A stretch of 64,000 nt of DNA from JAHFDS01 sp964593795 (GTDB lineage: Bacteria; Myxococcota_A; Polyangia; JAHFDS01). A program made the translations under genes and the position numbers. Where the stretch lies: the NCBI GenBank assembly GCA_964593795.1, contig CAZQJC010000331.1:14293-78292 (forward strand), written 5' to 3'. Within the stretch, counting starts at the first letter, position 1, and each line of letters starts with the position of its first letter. Below are positions 1 through 6,707 of this stretch, one piece after another. The notes under the pieces were generated by a model. That model was given only the letters and a program-made list of their open reading frames with translations. It was not told the origin of the DNA and ran no database searches.

Positions 1-2
1 AC

Positions 3-218
3 GTCCAGGTGTTCATCACCGACGACCCGTCGTGGCCGGCGAAGACCATCATGGGCATCGACAGCGAGTACGCCATCCAGCGTGTGACCTCGACCAACGC
101 GTCGTACCAGGCCACCGAAGACTTCGTGCTCCGCCGTGGTAGCGCGATGCGCTGGGACGCCGGCAGCATCTGCCGCCGCCTCTATCTCGAGGCGTTCGAA
201 GTCCTCACGTATGCGTAA
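3..218 (+). CDS. Probable major capsid protein, C-terminal end (partial)
   Basis: The reading frame enters from the left edge and ends with TAA at 218, so only about 71 C-terminal residues are visible. The peptide has a mixed alpha/beta look, with DDPSWPAKTIMG near its start and LEAFEVLTYA at its end. It sits directly before a strong terminator and upstream of head-tail joining genes, which is where a major capsid gene normally lies. The capsid assignment rests on gene order and general appearance, not on a diagnostic motif. Another abundant head protein is possible. Confidence 0.55.
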   Translation, partial: VQVFITDDPSWPAKTIMGIDSEYAIQRVTSTNASYQATEDFVLRRGSAMRWDAGSICRRLYLEAFEVLTYA

Positions 219-228
219 AGCATAATAA

Positions 229-256
229 AGCCCGGGACCCAGGTCCCGGGCTTTTT
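229..256 (+). terminator. Rho-independent terminator after capsid gene
   Basis: An 11-bp perfect stem (229-239 paired with 242-252) has a 2-nt nominal loop and is followed by a run of T at 252-256. It lies 11 nt after the capsid stop codon. It would separate abundant capsid mRNA from the downstream head-tail genes. Confidence 0.9.
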
Positions 257-2118
257 CACGCCTTCAACACCCACTTCTTCTTGCCGCAGTCGAAGATCTG
301 GTACCAGCCGTTGTTCCTACAGTTTTCAGCTTCTGACAGCTTGGGGTCGAATACGCTCAGCATATCTGGAAGGTTCTTTCTCTGGAATTTTGACTTATGT
401 ATGCGGCCTACCTTGTAACTACCATTCACGTACTTATAGTCGGGGGCAGACTCACTGACGAGGTCAAACCCCAATGCCTGATACATAGCCCCAGAGAACG
501 CCCGGGTGTCACTATATGAGACCACTGTTTTAGCTCTCCCAGACCTCAGGAAGGCTTTTAACAGTTTGCTGGCCCCGCCAACTACAGTCTTAGTAGCCGC
601 ATATCGCTCAAGCTCCCATACTGTTTTGTCCGTATTGCGCCTATCACTGCGGGCAACTCCAAAAGACATACAGGCTACTACTTCCCCAGCCTCTTTCAGA
701 GCATAGGCTACCTCAGCCAGACAGCGACCCTGCAAGTGATTTAGCTCATAAAACTCGTCAGCCTCAGAGGTAGAAATCTCCACAAGCTCTGTACTCCTAG
801 CGTAGACCCTGGGGAGCGCCCCAACGGCTGACATGAGCGTACGCTCAACAACCCCTCTTCGCAGTTTCCACTCATCCTCGTAGATGTGGACAGTACGGAC
901 TCCGAGGGCTTCCAGCTGCTTATGCTTCTTGTAGTCACCCCTGGGGTCTGGCTTGAATCTTGTGCTGTGCCAGATAAGCCCATGGTACTCAATTGCTAGA
1001 GAGTATTCTGGCAGGAAAACATCCACTCTTTTCCTGGATTCCCCGATGGGGGCTTCTTCCATGACGTCAGTAAACTGTCGCATGAAGTTTGCGATCTCTA
1101 CTTGAGCGTCTGAGGGGCCTACGTTTGCGCACTTAGGGCAACCTTGGCCGTTTATGTGTGATGAAGGCGTCTGGACAAATGGCCCATGATCTTTGCACGC
1201 TATAACAACCTTGGACAATGCCCCGCTGTACACTGCTTGACTGTAATCGTAACGACTTCCGTGCACTCTCATGGCTACGTTAATGAATGAGGCTTGATCG
1301 TATATCTCTACAGCGCACTTAGAACATCCTACCCCCTTTATGTGGTCCTGAGCTAGCTGGAGGAACTCCCCGTGCTCGCTGCAGAGCACCCGGAGGTACG
1401 CGGCTGAGTTTTTATACTCTACGCCAAGGTACTCAAATTGATCTCCATGTATGACCCTGGATTTTTCAACATAGTAGTCCAGAGGTTTACGGCTACGCGC
1501 CCCTGTTAACTCGTTGGCACACTTCGGGCAGCCAGACTTGTTGTACAAAACGTTGCCTGCAGTAGCTGAGAAGGGCCCATGCTCCTTGCACACAAGTGTT
1601 ATAGCCTTGCCCATCCCTTCATATCTTACAAGCTCTAGGCCGTAGCCCGAGTTTAGGCCCCCTAGGCGGGACACAAACTCTTCTTGAGTTAGCTTGCACC
1701 TATCGCCAATAGCCTCGTTAGAGCATTTCCTACACCCTTGTCCCCTGAGGTGTGCGTTGGCTGATTGGGAAAACTCTCCGTGCGACGGACATACAACGGT
1801 CACGCTCTCTTGTGAGTTTACGTATACGACCCTGGAGTAGTCGTACTTCCCCCCGTGAGCCTCTGTAGCCCTAAGAATGAACTCTTCCTGAGTCATTGCT
1901 CGCTTTCGCCCACTTTCAACCCTAGAGCAAGGTTTACACCCAATACCGTTCATCAGGGCGTTGGCGGAGATCATAAATTCTCCGTGGACAGGGCAAATGG
2001 CAACACCCTTGCCAGCACTCCCTGAGTACTCAAATTTGGACAGGTCGAGCGGCCCGCGGAGGCGCTCTACAACCTTCTCCAAGAATTCTGCCTGGGTCAG
2101 CTTCTTCATAATTTGCAT
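256..2118 (-). CDS. Free-standing Vsr-like homing endonuclease with five zinc modules
   Basis: This 620-residue protein lies antisense inside the plus-strand morphogenesis block, as homing endonuclease genes do. Five repeated modules of about 68 residues occupy residues 1-335. Each contains CxxHGxF followed about 15 residues later by GCxxC (first pairs near 42/61, 110/129, 177/197, 246/265, 308/327), consistent with zinc-ribbon or treble-clef DNA-binding units. Residues about 335-420 resemble the Vsr-type PD-(D/E)xK nuclease of the I-Bth0305I class: VDVFLP, then LAIEYHGLIWH, HKQLEALGVR and IYEDEW. The remaining 200 residues look like the extra C-terminal domain seen in related phage proteins; its function is unknown to me. 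The start may be residue 1 or the ATG three codons later. No clear ribosome-binding site is visible, but a TATAAC box lies just upstream. Confidence 0.8.
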   Translation of the reverse strand: MQIMKKLTQAEFLEKVVERLRGPLDLSKFEYSGSAGKGVAICPVHGEFMISANALMNGIGCKPCSRVESGRKRAMTQEEFILRATEAHGGKYDYSRVVYVNSQESVTVVCPSHGEFSQSANAHLRGQGCRKCSNEAIGDRCKLTQEEFVSRLGGLNSGYGLELVRYEGMGKAITLVCKEHGPFSATAGNVLYNKSGCPKCANELTGARSRKPLDYYVEKSRVIHGDQFEYLGVEYKNSAAYLRVLCSEHGEFLQLAQDHIKGVGCSKCAVEIYDQASFINVAMRVHGSRYDYSQAVYSGALSKVVIACKDHGPFVQTPSSHINGQGCPKCANVGPSDAQVEIANFMRQFTDVMEEAPIGESRKRVDVFLPEYSLAIEYHGLIWHSTRFKPDPRGDYKKHKQLEALGVRTVHIYEDEWKLRRGVVERTLMSAVGALPRVYARSTELVEISTSEADEFYELNHLQGRCLAEVAYALKEAGEVVACMSFGVARSDRRNTDKTVWELERYAATKTVVGGASKLLKAFLRSGRAKTVVSYSDTRAFSGAMYQALGFDLVSESAPDYKYVNGSYKVGRIHKSKFQRKNLPDMLSVFDPKLSEAENCRNNGWYQIFDCGKKKWVLKA

Positions 2119-2179
2119 TTGTTTTAGTTATACGATGAATGCAGTCTGCCAGACGGGGCAGCACCTGTCAACTTCCGCC

Positions 2180-2208
2180 TTCCCCTGACACACCCTGGGA
2201 GGTACAAT
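2180..2208 (+). promoter_or_regulatory. Possible promoter for head-tail genes
   Basis: A TACAAT -10-like box at 2203-2208 is preceded after 17 bp by a poor -35 (TTCCCC). It would restart rightward transcription after the terminator at 229-256 and the antisense endonuclease gene. The -35 is weak, so this is tentative. Confidence 0.3.
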
Positions 2209-2240
2209 CGGGCAAACCCATCACCTCAGAGGCGCACACC

Positions 2241-2429
2241 GTGGCCGAACTCAAGACTACCCCCGTGAAAAAGCAGGAGCCCACAAGAATCAAGGTCCGC
2301 TCCGTGGTCGGGCTCATGATCCACCCCTTCACCTTGGACAACATCACCGAGGTGCCCATGGAAGTCGAGAAGGACTGGTGGATCGACAACCAACTCGAAG
2401 CCGGGAAGCTGACCCATGTCACTGCTTAA
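2241..2429 (+). CDS. Small hypothetical protein in head-tail region
   Basis: A 62-residue protein. I chose the GTG at 2241 because an AGAGG Shine-Dalgarno sequence lies 8 nt upstream; a longer in-frame ATG at 2139 would run through the promoter-like region. The protein starts MAELKTTPVK and holds a central beta-like stretch (VVGLMIHPFTLDN) and a WWIDNQLEAGKL tail. It overlaps the next gene by 14 nt. Position suggests a minor head or head-tail joining role, but the family is not recognised. Confidence 0.65.
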   Translation: MAELKTTPVKKQEPTRIKVRSVVGLMIHPFTLDNITEVPMEVEKDWWIDNQLEAGKLTHVTA

Positions 2430-2901
2430 CTATACGACCTACGATGACATCCGGGCCGCGCTCGGGGTCAGCGACGAGGAACTTGAGGACGGTGTATTGG
2501 GCCTCCAGCTCTACGAAGACAGCCTTCGATTTGAGCTGGATGACGTCCACCCTGACCTTGTCGCCCTCCACACAACACTCGAGTCCACCCCTGTCCTCAC
2601 GTCGGCACAGGAGCGGTTCATGGCCGCATGCCGCGGATTCTCGACCTATGCGGTCGCGCGGGCGCTGACGAGCACCTTGCCCATGTTCGGTCCGAAGTCC
2701 GTCGAGGACGGCAAGGCGCGCATGGAGCGATTCGCGGACCCGTACAAGGCTACCATCGAGGCCGTGAACAAGTCCTACGCCACGTGGAAGGCGCGACTTG
2801 AGGCTGCCTATGGCACGTTGATGTCGACATCGAAGCCTACGGTGTTCATGTCCTATGCCGTGTCCGCGACCCCGACGTACAACCCGATTACGGGGGCGTA
2901 A
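2416..2901 (+). CDS. Putative head-tail adaptor protein
   Basis: A 161-residue, mostly helical protein. It opens with TYDDIRAALGVSDEEL, a pattern common at the N-terminus of head-tail connector (gp6-like adaptor) proteins, which start with a short helical DDIRxALGVS segment. It is the first full gene of a tightly packed row (2-nt gap to the next gene) leading to HK97-gp10-like and tail-terminator genes. The adaptor role is inferred from position and this N-terminal signature. A strict family match cannot be claimed. Confidence 0.6.
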   Translation: MSLLNYTTYDDIRAALGVSDEELEDGVLGLQLYEDSLRFELDDVHPDLVALHTTLESTPVLTSAQERFMAACRGFSTYAVARALTSTLPMFGPKSVEDGKARMERFADPYKATIEAVNKSYATWKARLEAAYGTLMSTSKPTVFMSYAVSATPTYNPITGA

Positions 2902-2903
2902 GC

Positions 2904-3731
2904 ATGAAGCTGAAGAACGTGTCCAAGTTCTTTGACAAAACTAAAGCCGTAGACGCCTACAACTCTAGCTACAGCTTTAAGTGCCAAGTCGAGCCTCTCG
3001 ACATGTATAGGACTGAGGGCACGCGGATTAAGATAAGAAATATGTCTACGGCTCCTGAGGTAGTCATACCTGTGCGTAGAGTTATTAAGATCGACTCTCA
3101 GGCCTACCTTGTTAGCGACTCTAGCGCTGATCATTGGGCCGGGGACACCATTAGAAACAGGTACGTTCTGCAGGGCGCGGACTATGTTGTGGAAATCAGA
3201 ACGATTGCGCAGGTACTTGCGGATGCGCCTGGAGTTCAAGCATGGGCTTCAATCGACTTCAACAAGTATAGTACCGACGAACGAGATTCGGCTGATTACC
3301 ACCCCCAGTATCACATCTTCTTCGGAGAAGGAGCTGCTGCAGAGCACTCCATTATCCACACCACTGAAAGAACCTACCTCGTAAAGAACGCCTACAAGGC
3401 CCCCTCTGGTCTGTATGACGCTATTTGTAACGAGCTAGACGATCCAGTCATCGACACGGTCACGTTCAAGTCTCGCACCTATATCCCGATCACTGACTCC
3501 TTCACGGAATCTTCCTCAACGATTAGGTGTATCAGGATTAGGTGGCAGGACAAGTTTACTTACCTGTCCCAGGGGTCTGAGAAGTTTGAGCGCGGGGATA
3601 TACAGGTGCTCGTGCCGTCGTCGGTGACACCTAAGGCAGCCGACGTTATTGATATGAGTGACGGGCAGTGGCGAGTCCTGTCCGTAGTTGATGGCGCTGG
3701 GTACAGGACCTTGCACATGAGGCGGGCATGA
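2904..3731 (+). CDS. Putative neck or head-closure protein
   Basis: A 275-residue beta-rich protein with no signal peptide or membrane segment. Its last third (about 220-275) has the pattern FERGDIQVLVP ... VIDMSDGQWRVLSV, typical of head-closure or stopper proteins, in which a beta-barrel domain carries a GxxWxV motif. It lies between the adaptor-like gene and the gp10-like gene, where a stopper is expected. Its ATGA end overlaps the next start. The assignment is by context and fold impression. The first 200 residues are not recognised and make it longer than simple stoppers. Confidence 0.5.
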   Translation: MKLKNVSKFFDKTKAVDAYNSSYSFKCQVEPLDMYRTEGTRIKIRNMSTAPEVVIPVRRVIKIDSQAYLVSDSSADHWAGDTIRNRYVLQGADYVVEIRTIAQVLADAPGVQAWASIDFNKYSTDERDSADYHPQYHIFFGEGAAAEHSIIHTTERTYLVKNAYKAPSGLYDAICNELDDPVIDTVTFKSRTYIPITDSFTESSSTIRCIRIRWQDKFTYLSQGSEKFERGDIQVLVPSSVTPKAADVIDMSDGQWRVLSVVDGAGYRTLHMRRA

Positions 3732-4228
3732 GGATCACCTTTCCCCGTAAAGCTATAGCTGCGTCCATTCGGGCCGGCCTGGCTAAAGCTGAGGCCAGGA
3801 CCCTTCGTGATGTGAAAAAGATGGCGAGGGATACGCTGGAGTACGCGGCCCGTGTGTCTCCTCAGTGGACCGGCACATTCGCTGCTAACTGGAGGCTCTC
3901 CATTGATAAGCCCCGGCCAGGTAACAGTGCAGACACTGTCGCCAGGCAGACAGATAGAGTGACCCCTAGATATGGGGAAGGTGACCAGTGGGCTATCAAC
4001 AAGGCCGCAAGTAGCTCAGGTGCCGCGCTGTCTGGCCTACACCTGGGTCAGGCCATATATCTGTCAACGAGAGCCACTAATAGCGATGGCGAGTCGTACC
4101 ACTGGGACGTGGAGGGGGGCCTGATCAGGTTTAGAAAAGATAACCCAACTGCAAGAGCAAACAAGGGTCGAATACTTGAGCTGGCCAAAGCTCACCTCAG
4201 GGCCCAGTATGCAGGGAAAATAAGATGA
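3728..4228 (+). CDS. HK97 gp10-like tail completion protein
   Basis: A 166-residue protein. The N-terminus is basic and helical (AGLAKAEARTLRDVKKMARD). A central YAARVSPQWTGTFAANW segment follows, resembling the PVxTGxLxxS core of HK97-gp10 proteins that join the tail tube to the head stopper. It starts in a 4-nt ATGA overlap with the preceding gene and ends in a similar overlap with the next, so translation is probably coupled. The family call is moderate. Confidence 0.65.
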   Translation: MRITFPRKAIAASIRAGLAKAEARTLRDVKKMARDTLEYAARVSPQWTGTFAANWRLSIDKPRPGNSADTVARQTDRVTPRYGEGDQWAINKAASSSGAALSGLHLGQAIYLSTRATNSDGESYHWDVEGGLIRFRKDNPTARANKGRILELAKAHLRAQYAGKIR

Positions 4229-4626
4229 CAACTTACGTTGAGGCCCGGGACACTATTGTCGCCCACCTGGAAAGCACGCTCTCGGCCTTCCCCAGGTTTT
4301 ACGAAGACACCGAAACTGTGGACCTTGATGCAGTGGGTGATCAGTTCCTGAAGATCTGCATTGAGTTTGCTGACGCCCACCAAGCTACCATCGGCACGAA
4401 CCCTATTGACAGAACACTGGGGTTCATCGTCATTTCCGTGTTCGCCAAAGAAGGCACCGGTACTCGTTCAACGTTCCAGGTGTTTGACACAATCAAGCAG
4501 AGTACTAAGTTCAGGAACCTGCTGAAGGTGCAACTCGAAACGCCGAGGCCCGGGAATGTGGAGCCCAAAAACGGCTGGGTCAATCGTGAGATCCTGGTGC
4601 CTTTCTGGTTTGATTCAAACTCCTGA
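4225..4626 (+). CDS. Putative tail terminator protein
   Basis: A 133-residue protein. It starts TTYVEARDTIVAHLESTL, has a mid-section with TIGTNPIDRTLGFIVISVFAKEGTGTRS, and ends VPFWFDSNS. The length, the N-terminal helix followed by a beta-sheet, and the location between the gp10-like gene and the tail-tube gene fit the Gp-U / Neck1 tail-terminator class, which caps tail polymerisation. No catalytic motif is expected. The call is mainly from gene order. Confidence 0.6.
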   Translation: MTTYVEARDTIVAHLESTLSAFPRFYEDTETVDLDAVGDQFLKICIEFADAHQATIGTNPIDRTLGFIVISVFAKEGTGTRSTFQVFDTIKQSTKFRNLLKVQLETPRPGNVEPKNGWVNREILVPFWFDSNS

Positions 4627-4655
4627 TGCTTGAATAAGTTCTACTTATGGTGTAG

Positions 4656-4692
4656 TCTCCGAGGGAGCCCGATGGTGGGCGCCTCCCGGAGA
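4656..4692 (+). promoter_or_regulatory. Hairpin sequestering the tail-tube ribosome-binding site
   Basis: An imperfect stem pairs 4656-4665 with 4683-4692, with one mismatch and one G-T pair. An inner GCCC/GGGC helix (4667-4670 with 4677-4680) closes a 6-nt loop. The 3' arm contains the GGAGA Shine-Dalgarno of the tail-tube gene (4688-4692), 5 nt before its ATG. A TTGAAT-17-TAGTCT promoter-like pair sits at 4630-4658. The structure could restrict tail-tube translation or stabilise its mRNA. Confidence 0.55.
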
Positions 4693-4697
4693 TTTCC

Positions 4698-5885
4698 ATG
4701 GCACTAGCTTCTTCCAACCGCGCCCAGGTTCGCTACATCCCCGAAGCGACTTTTGGCGTGACGCCCACGACGGGCAACTGCATCAACCTGCGAGCGACGG
4801 GCGAGTCGCTCGCGTTCGAAATCCAGACGACGACCTCGCAGGAGATCCGGGCCGACCGCCAGATCACTGACGTCGTCCAGACCGGCGCCTCGACCTCTGG
4901 CGGTGTGAACATGGAGTTCTCCTACAAGGAGTACGACGCGCTCATCGAGGCCACCCTGCAGGGCACCTGGGCCCATTTCGGTACCGAGGGTCTGGGCGCA
5001 GCCGCTGCGGTGACCATCGACTCGACAGCCGGTACTCTGACCTGGGGCGTTGCCCCGACTGGCACCAGCACCCTGACCAACCTCGAGGTTGGCCAGTGGT
5101 TAAAGCTCATTGCGCCGAGCGATGCCGCGAACGGGGCGTACCTCAAGATCGCCTCCCGTACAGCCACAACCATCACGGTCGCGGCGGCGACGCCGATCCC
5201 TGGCACGGGCTCCCGTTCCAACGTGGCCAACGTGCAGGTCAAGTCGTCTCGTGTCAAGAACGGCACGACTCAGCGCTCCTTCAGTGTCGAGAAGGAGTTC
5301 GCAGATGTGGCACAGTTCTTCCTCTACAGGGGCATGACAGCGTCGAAGATGAGCCTGCAGTTCCAGAGTGGCTCCATCGTCGGCGGCAGCTTCGAGTTCA
5401 TGGGCACGGTCTCGGCACGCGCCGGAACAACCCAGCTCCCGGGCACCCCCGCTGCTTCCCAGGCTTTCGATGTCATGAACGCGGTGTCGGGCGTTGGCAA
5501 CATCTACGAGGCTGGCGTTCCGCTGACCAACACCTTCATCAAGTCTATCAACCTCGACGTGGACAACGCACTTCGTGGCCAGGACGCCATTGGCACCATG
5601 GGCTTCGTAGGCATTGCTTCGGGCACCGTGAGCGTTGGCGGCGCGGTTGAGATGTACCTGGCTAACGGTACGATGTACGACAAGCTGGTGAACAACACCT
5701 CCAGCTCGCTGTCGTGGTTCGTGCGTGACGGCCTGGGCAACGGCTACGTGATCACTGCGGACAAGGTCAAGTTCTCGGGCGGCGGCGTGACTGCCGGGGG
5801 CCTGAACCAGGACGTGATGCTGTCGATGAACTGGCAGGGCCTGATGGACTCGACGGGCAAGACCATCGCCATCGACCGGTTGTAA
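4698..5885 (+). CDS. Major tail tube protein
   Basis: A 395-residue protein rich in Ser, Thr, Ala and Gly, with the opening ALASSNRAQVRYIPEATFG and then EIRADRQITDVVQTGASTSG. This pattern is typical of tail-tube proteins of the Phage_tube / tail_tube_3 kind, in which SxEIRxDRQ is conserved. It polymerises as hexameric rings around the tape measure. It is flanked by tail terminator and tail chaperone genes. Codon choice looks strongly biased and GC-rich compared with neighbours, as expected for an abundant virion protein. A 72-nt leader with a hairpin precedes it. Confidence 0.8.
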   Translation: MALASSNRAQVRYIPEATFGVTPTTGNCINLRATGESLAFEIQTTTSQEIRADRQITDVVQTGASTSGGVNMEFSYKEYDALIEATLQGTWAHFGTEGLGAAAAVTIDSTAGTLTWGVAPTGTSTLTNLEVGQWLKLIAPSDAANGAYLKIASRTATTITVAAATPIPGTGSRSNVANVQVKSSRVKNGTTQRSFSVEKEFADVAQFFLYRGMTASKMSLQFQSGSIVGGSFEFMGTVSARAGTTQLPGTPAASQAFDVMNAVSGVGNIYEAGVPLTNTFIKSINLDVDNALRGQDAIGTMGFVGIASGTVSVGGAVEMYLANGTMYDKLVNNTSSSLSWFVRDGLGNGYVITADKVKFSGGGVTAGGLNQDVMLSMNWQGLMDSTGKTIAIDRL

Positions 5886-5902
5886 GTCTCCTCCCACCCG
5901 CT

Positions 5903-5924
5903 GGCAGACCGGGCAAAGTCTGCC
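5903..5924 (+). other. Intergenic hairpin between tail tube and chaperone genes
   Basis: A perfect 7-bp stem (5903-5909 with 5918-5924) with an 8-nt loop lies 18 nt after the tail-tube stop. It has no T-run, so it is not a full terminator. It could be a partial terminator or an mRNA 3'-end protector that makes tube mRNA more abundant than chaperone mRNA. Confidence 0.6.
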
Positions 5925-5958
5925 AAAACAAGCTGTCAAAAATAATAAGGAGTCCAAG

Positions 5959-6351
5959 ATGGACATTTTTGCTACCTACGCAGTGAACGAAGACCTCGAG
6001 AACAACGGCACCTGGATGGAGGTGGGCGACGCCCGTTTCCTGATTGCCCGCGCAGGCAACAAGGCCTACGCGAAGATGTTCACGAAGGAGTACGAGCGCA
6101 ACCAGAAGGCGCTCGAACGCAAGGACGACTCCGCGGACAAACTGGCTGAGCAGATCATGGTCAAGGTCATTGCCAAGACCATCCTCCTGGGTTGGGAGAA
6201 CGTCAAGTTCAAAGGTGAAGACCTCCCCTACTCACTCACCAACGCCGAGATGCTGCTGGGCATCAAGGACTTCCGCCGTGAGATCGTGAAGCTCGCAGAC
6301 GATTTCGACTCCTTCAAGGCCCAGAAGGCTGAGGAAGACGAAAAAAACTGA
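5959..6351 (+). CDS. Tail assembly chaperone, short form (gpG-like)
   Basis: A 130-residue protein read in the zero frame and ending at TGA 6349-6351. It is acidic and helical at the C-terminus (FKAQKAEEDEKN). A strong AAGGAG ribosome-binding site precedes the ATG. Size, position between tail tube and tape measure, and a slippery AAAAAAC just before the stop make it the analogue of lambda gpG. Such proteins bind the tape measure during tail assembly and are not in the virion. No enzymatic role is expected. Confidence 0.85.
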   Translation: MDIFATYAVNEDLENNGTWMEVGDARFLIARAGNKAYAKMFTKEYERNQKALERKDDSADKLAEQIMVKVIAKTILLGWENVKFKGEDLPYSLTNAEMLLGIKDFRREIVKLADDFDSFKAQKAEEDEKN

Positions 6352-6707
6352 TCGAGTGGTACCAGTGGGTTCTCAAGTGGGGTCGGGAAGAGAAGACCTT
6401 GCTGGAGATCCAGGAAGCCACTGGTATCACGCCCCAAGGATTGGCAGAAAAGCCAACACTCTCTGGGGACCTAGTGGGCGTATGGGGTGCGTACAATCTG
6501 CTGAACAGCAGTAGGCTGATAACAGAAGCTGGACCCGGCCCCATACCCCTTACTGAAATTAAAGCCTACTTAGACATCGCCAGGATTGATGATGTTGACA
6601 GTAGGCTTTATGTTGTCCGAGTAGTGCGAACCCTGGATAATATCTACCTAGAGCACTACGCAGAGCGTACCCGGCAGAGCAATCCAAAAGTAGGCCAGAC
6701 AAAATGA
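5959..6707 (+). CDS. Tail assembly chaperone, frameshifted long form (gpGT-like)
   Basis: After a -1 shift at the heptamer 6342-6348, reading continues CTG ATC GAG TGG ... without a stop to 6707. The product has about 249 residues and shares its first 129 or so with the short form. The added part includes EKTLLEIQEATGITPQGLAE and a helical C-terminus ending SNPKVGQTK. It has no convincing independent start; the only early candidate is a TTG at 6399 without a good ribosome-binding site. It ends in an ATGA overlap with the tape-measure start. By analogy to lambda gpGT, the T portion recruits tube subunits to the tape measure. Confidence 0.85.
6342..6348 (+). other. Programmed -1 frameshift slippery site AAAAAAC
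   Basis: Zero-frame codons are GAA AAA AAC TGA. The heptamer A AAA AAC fits the X XXY YYZ rule, and both tRNAs can re-pair after slipping back one base. The zero-frame stop follows immediately, and the -1 frame is open for about 119 more codons. No strong downstream stem was obvious by eye. Confidence 0.9.

Noticed and set aside
5100..5966. 288-codon minus-strand frame opposite the tail tube gene
   Set aside because: His/Arg/Leu-rich antisense artefact of a GC-biased, highly expressed gene.
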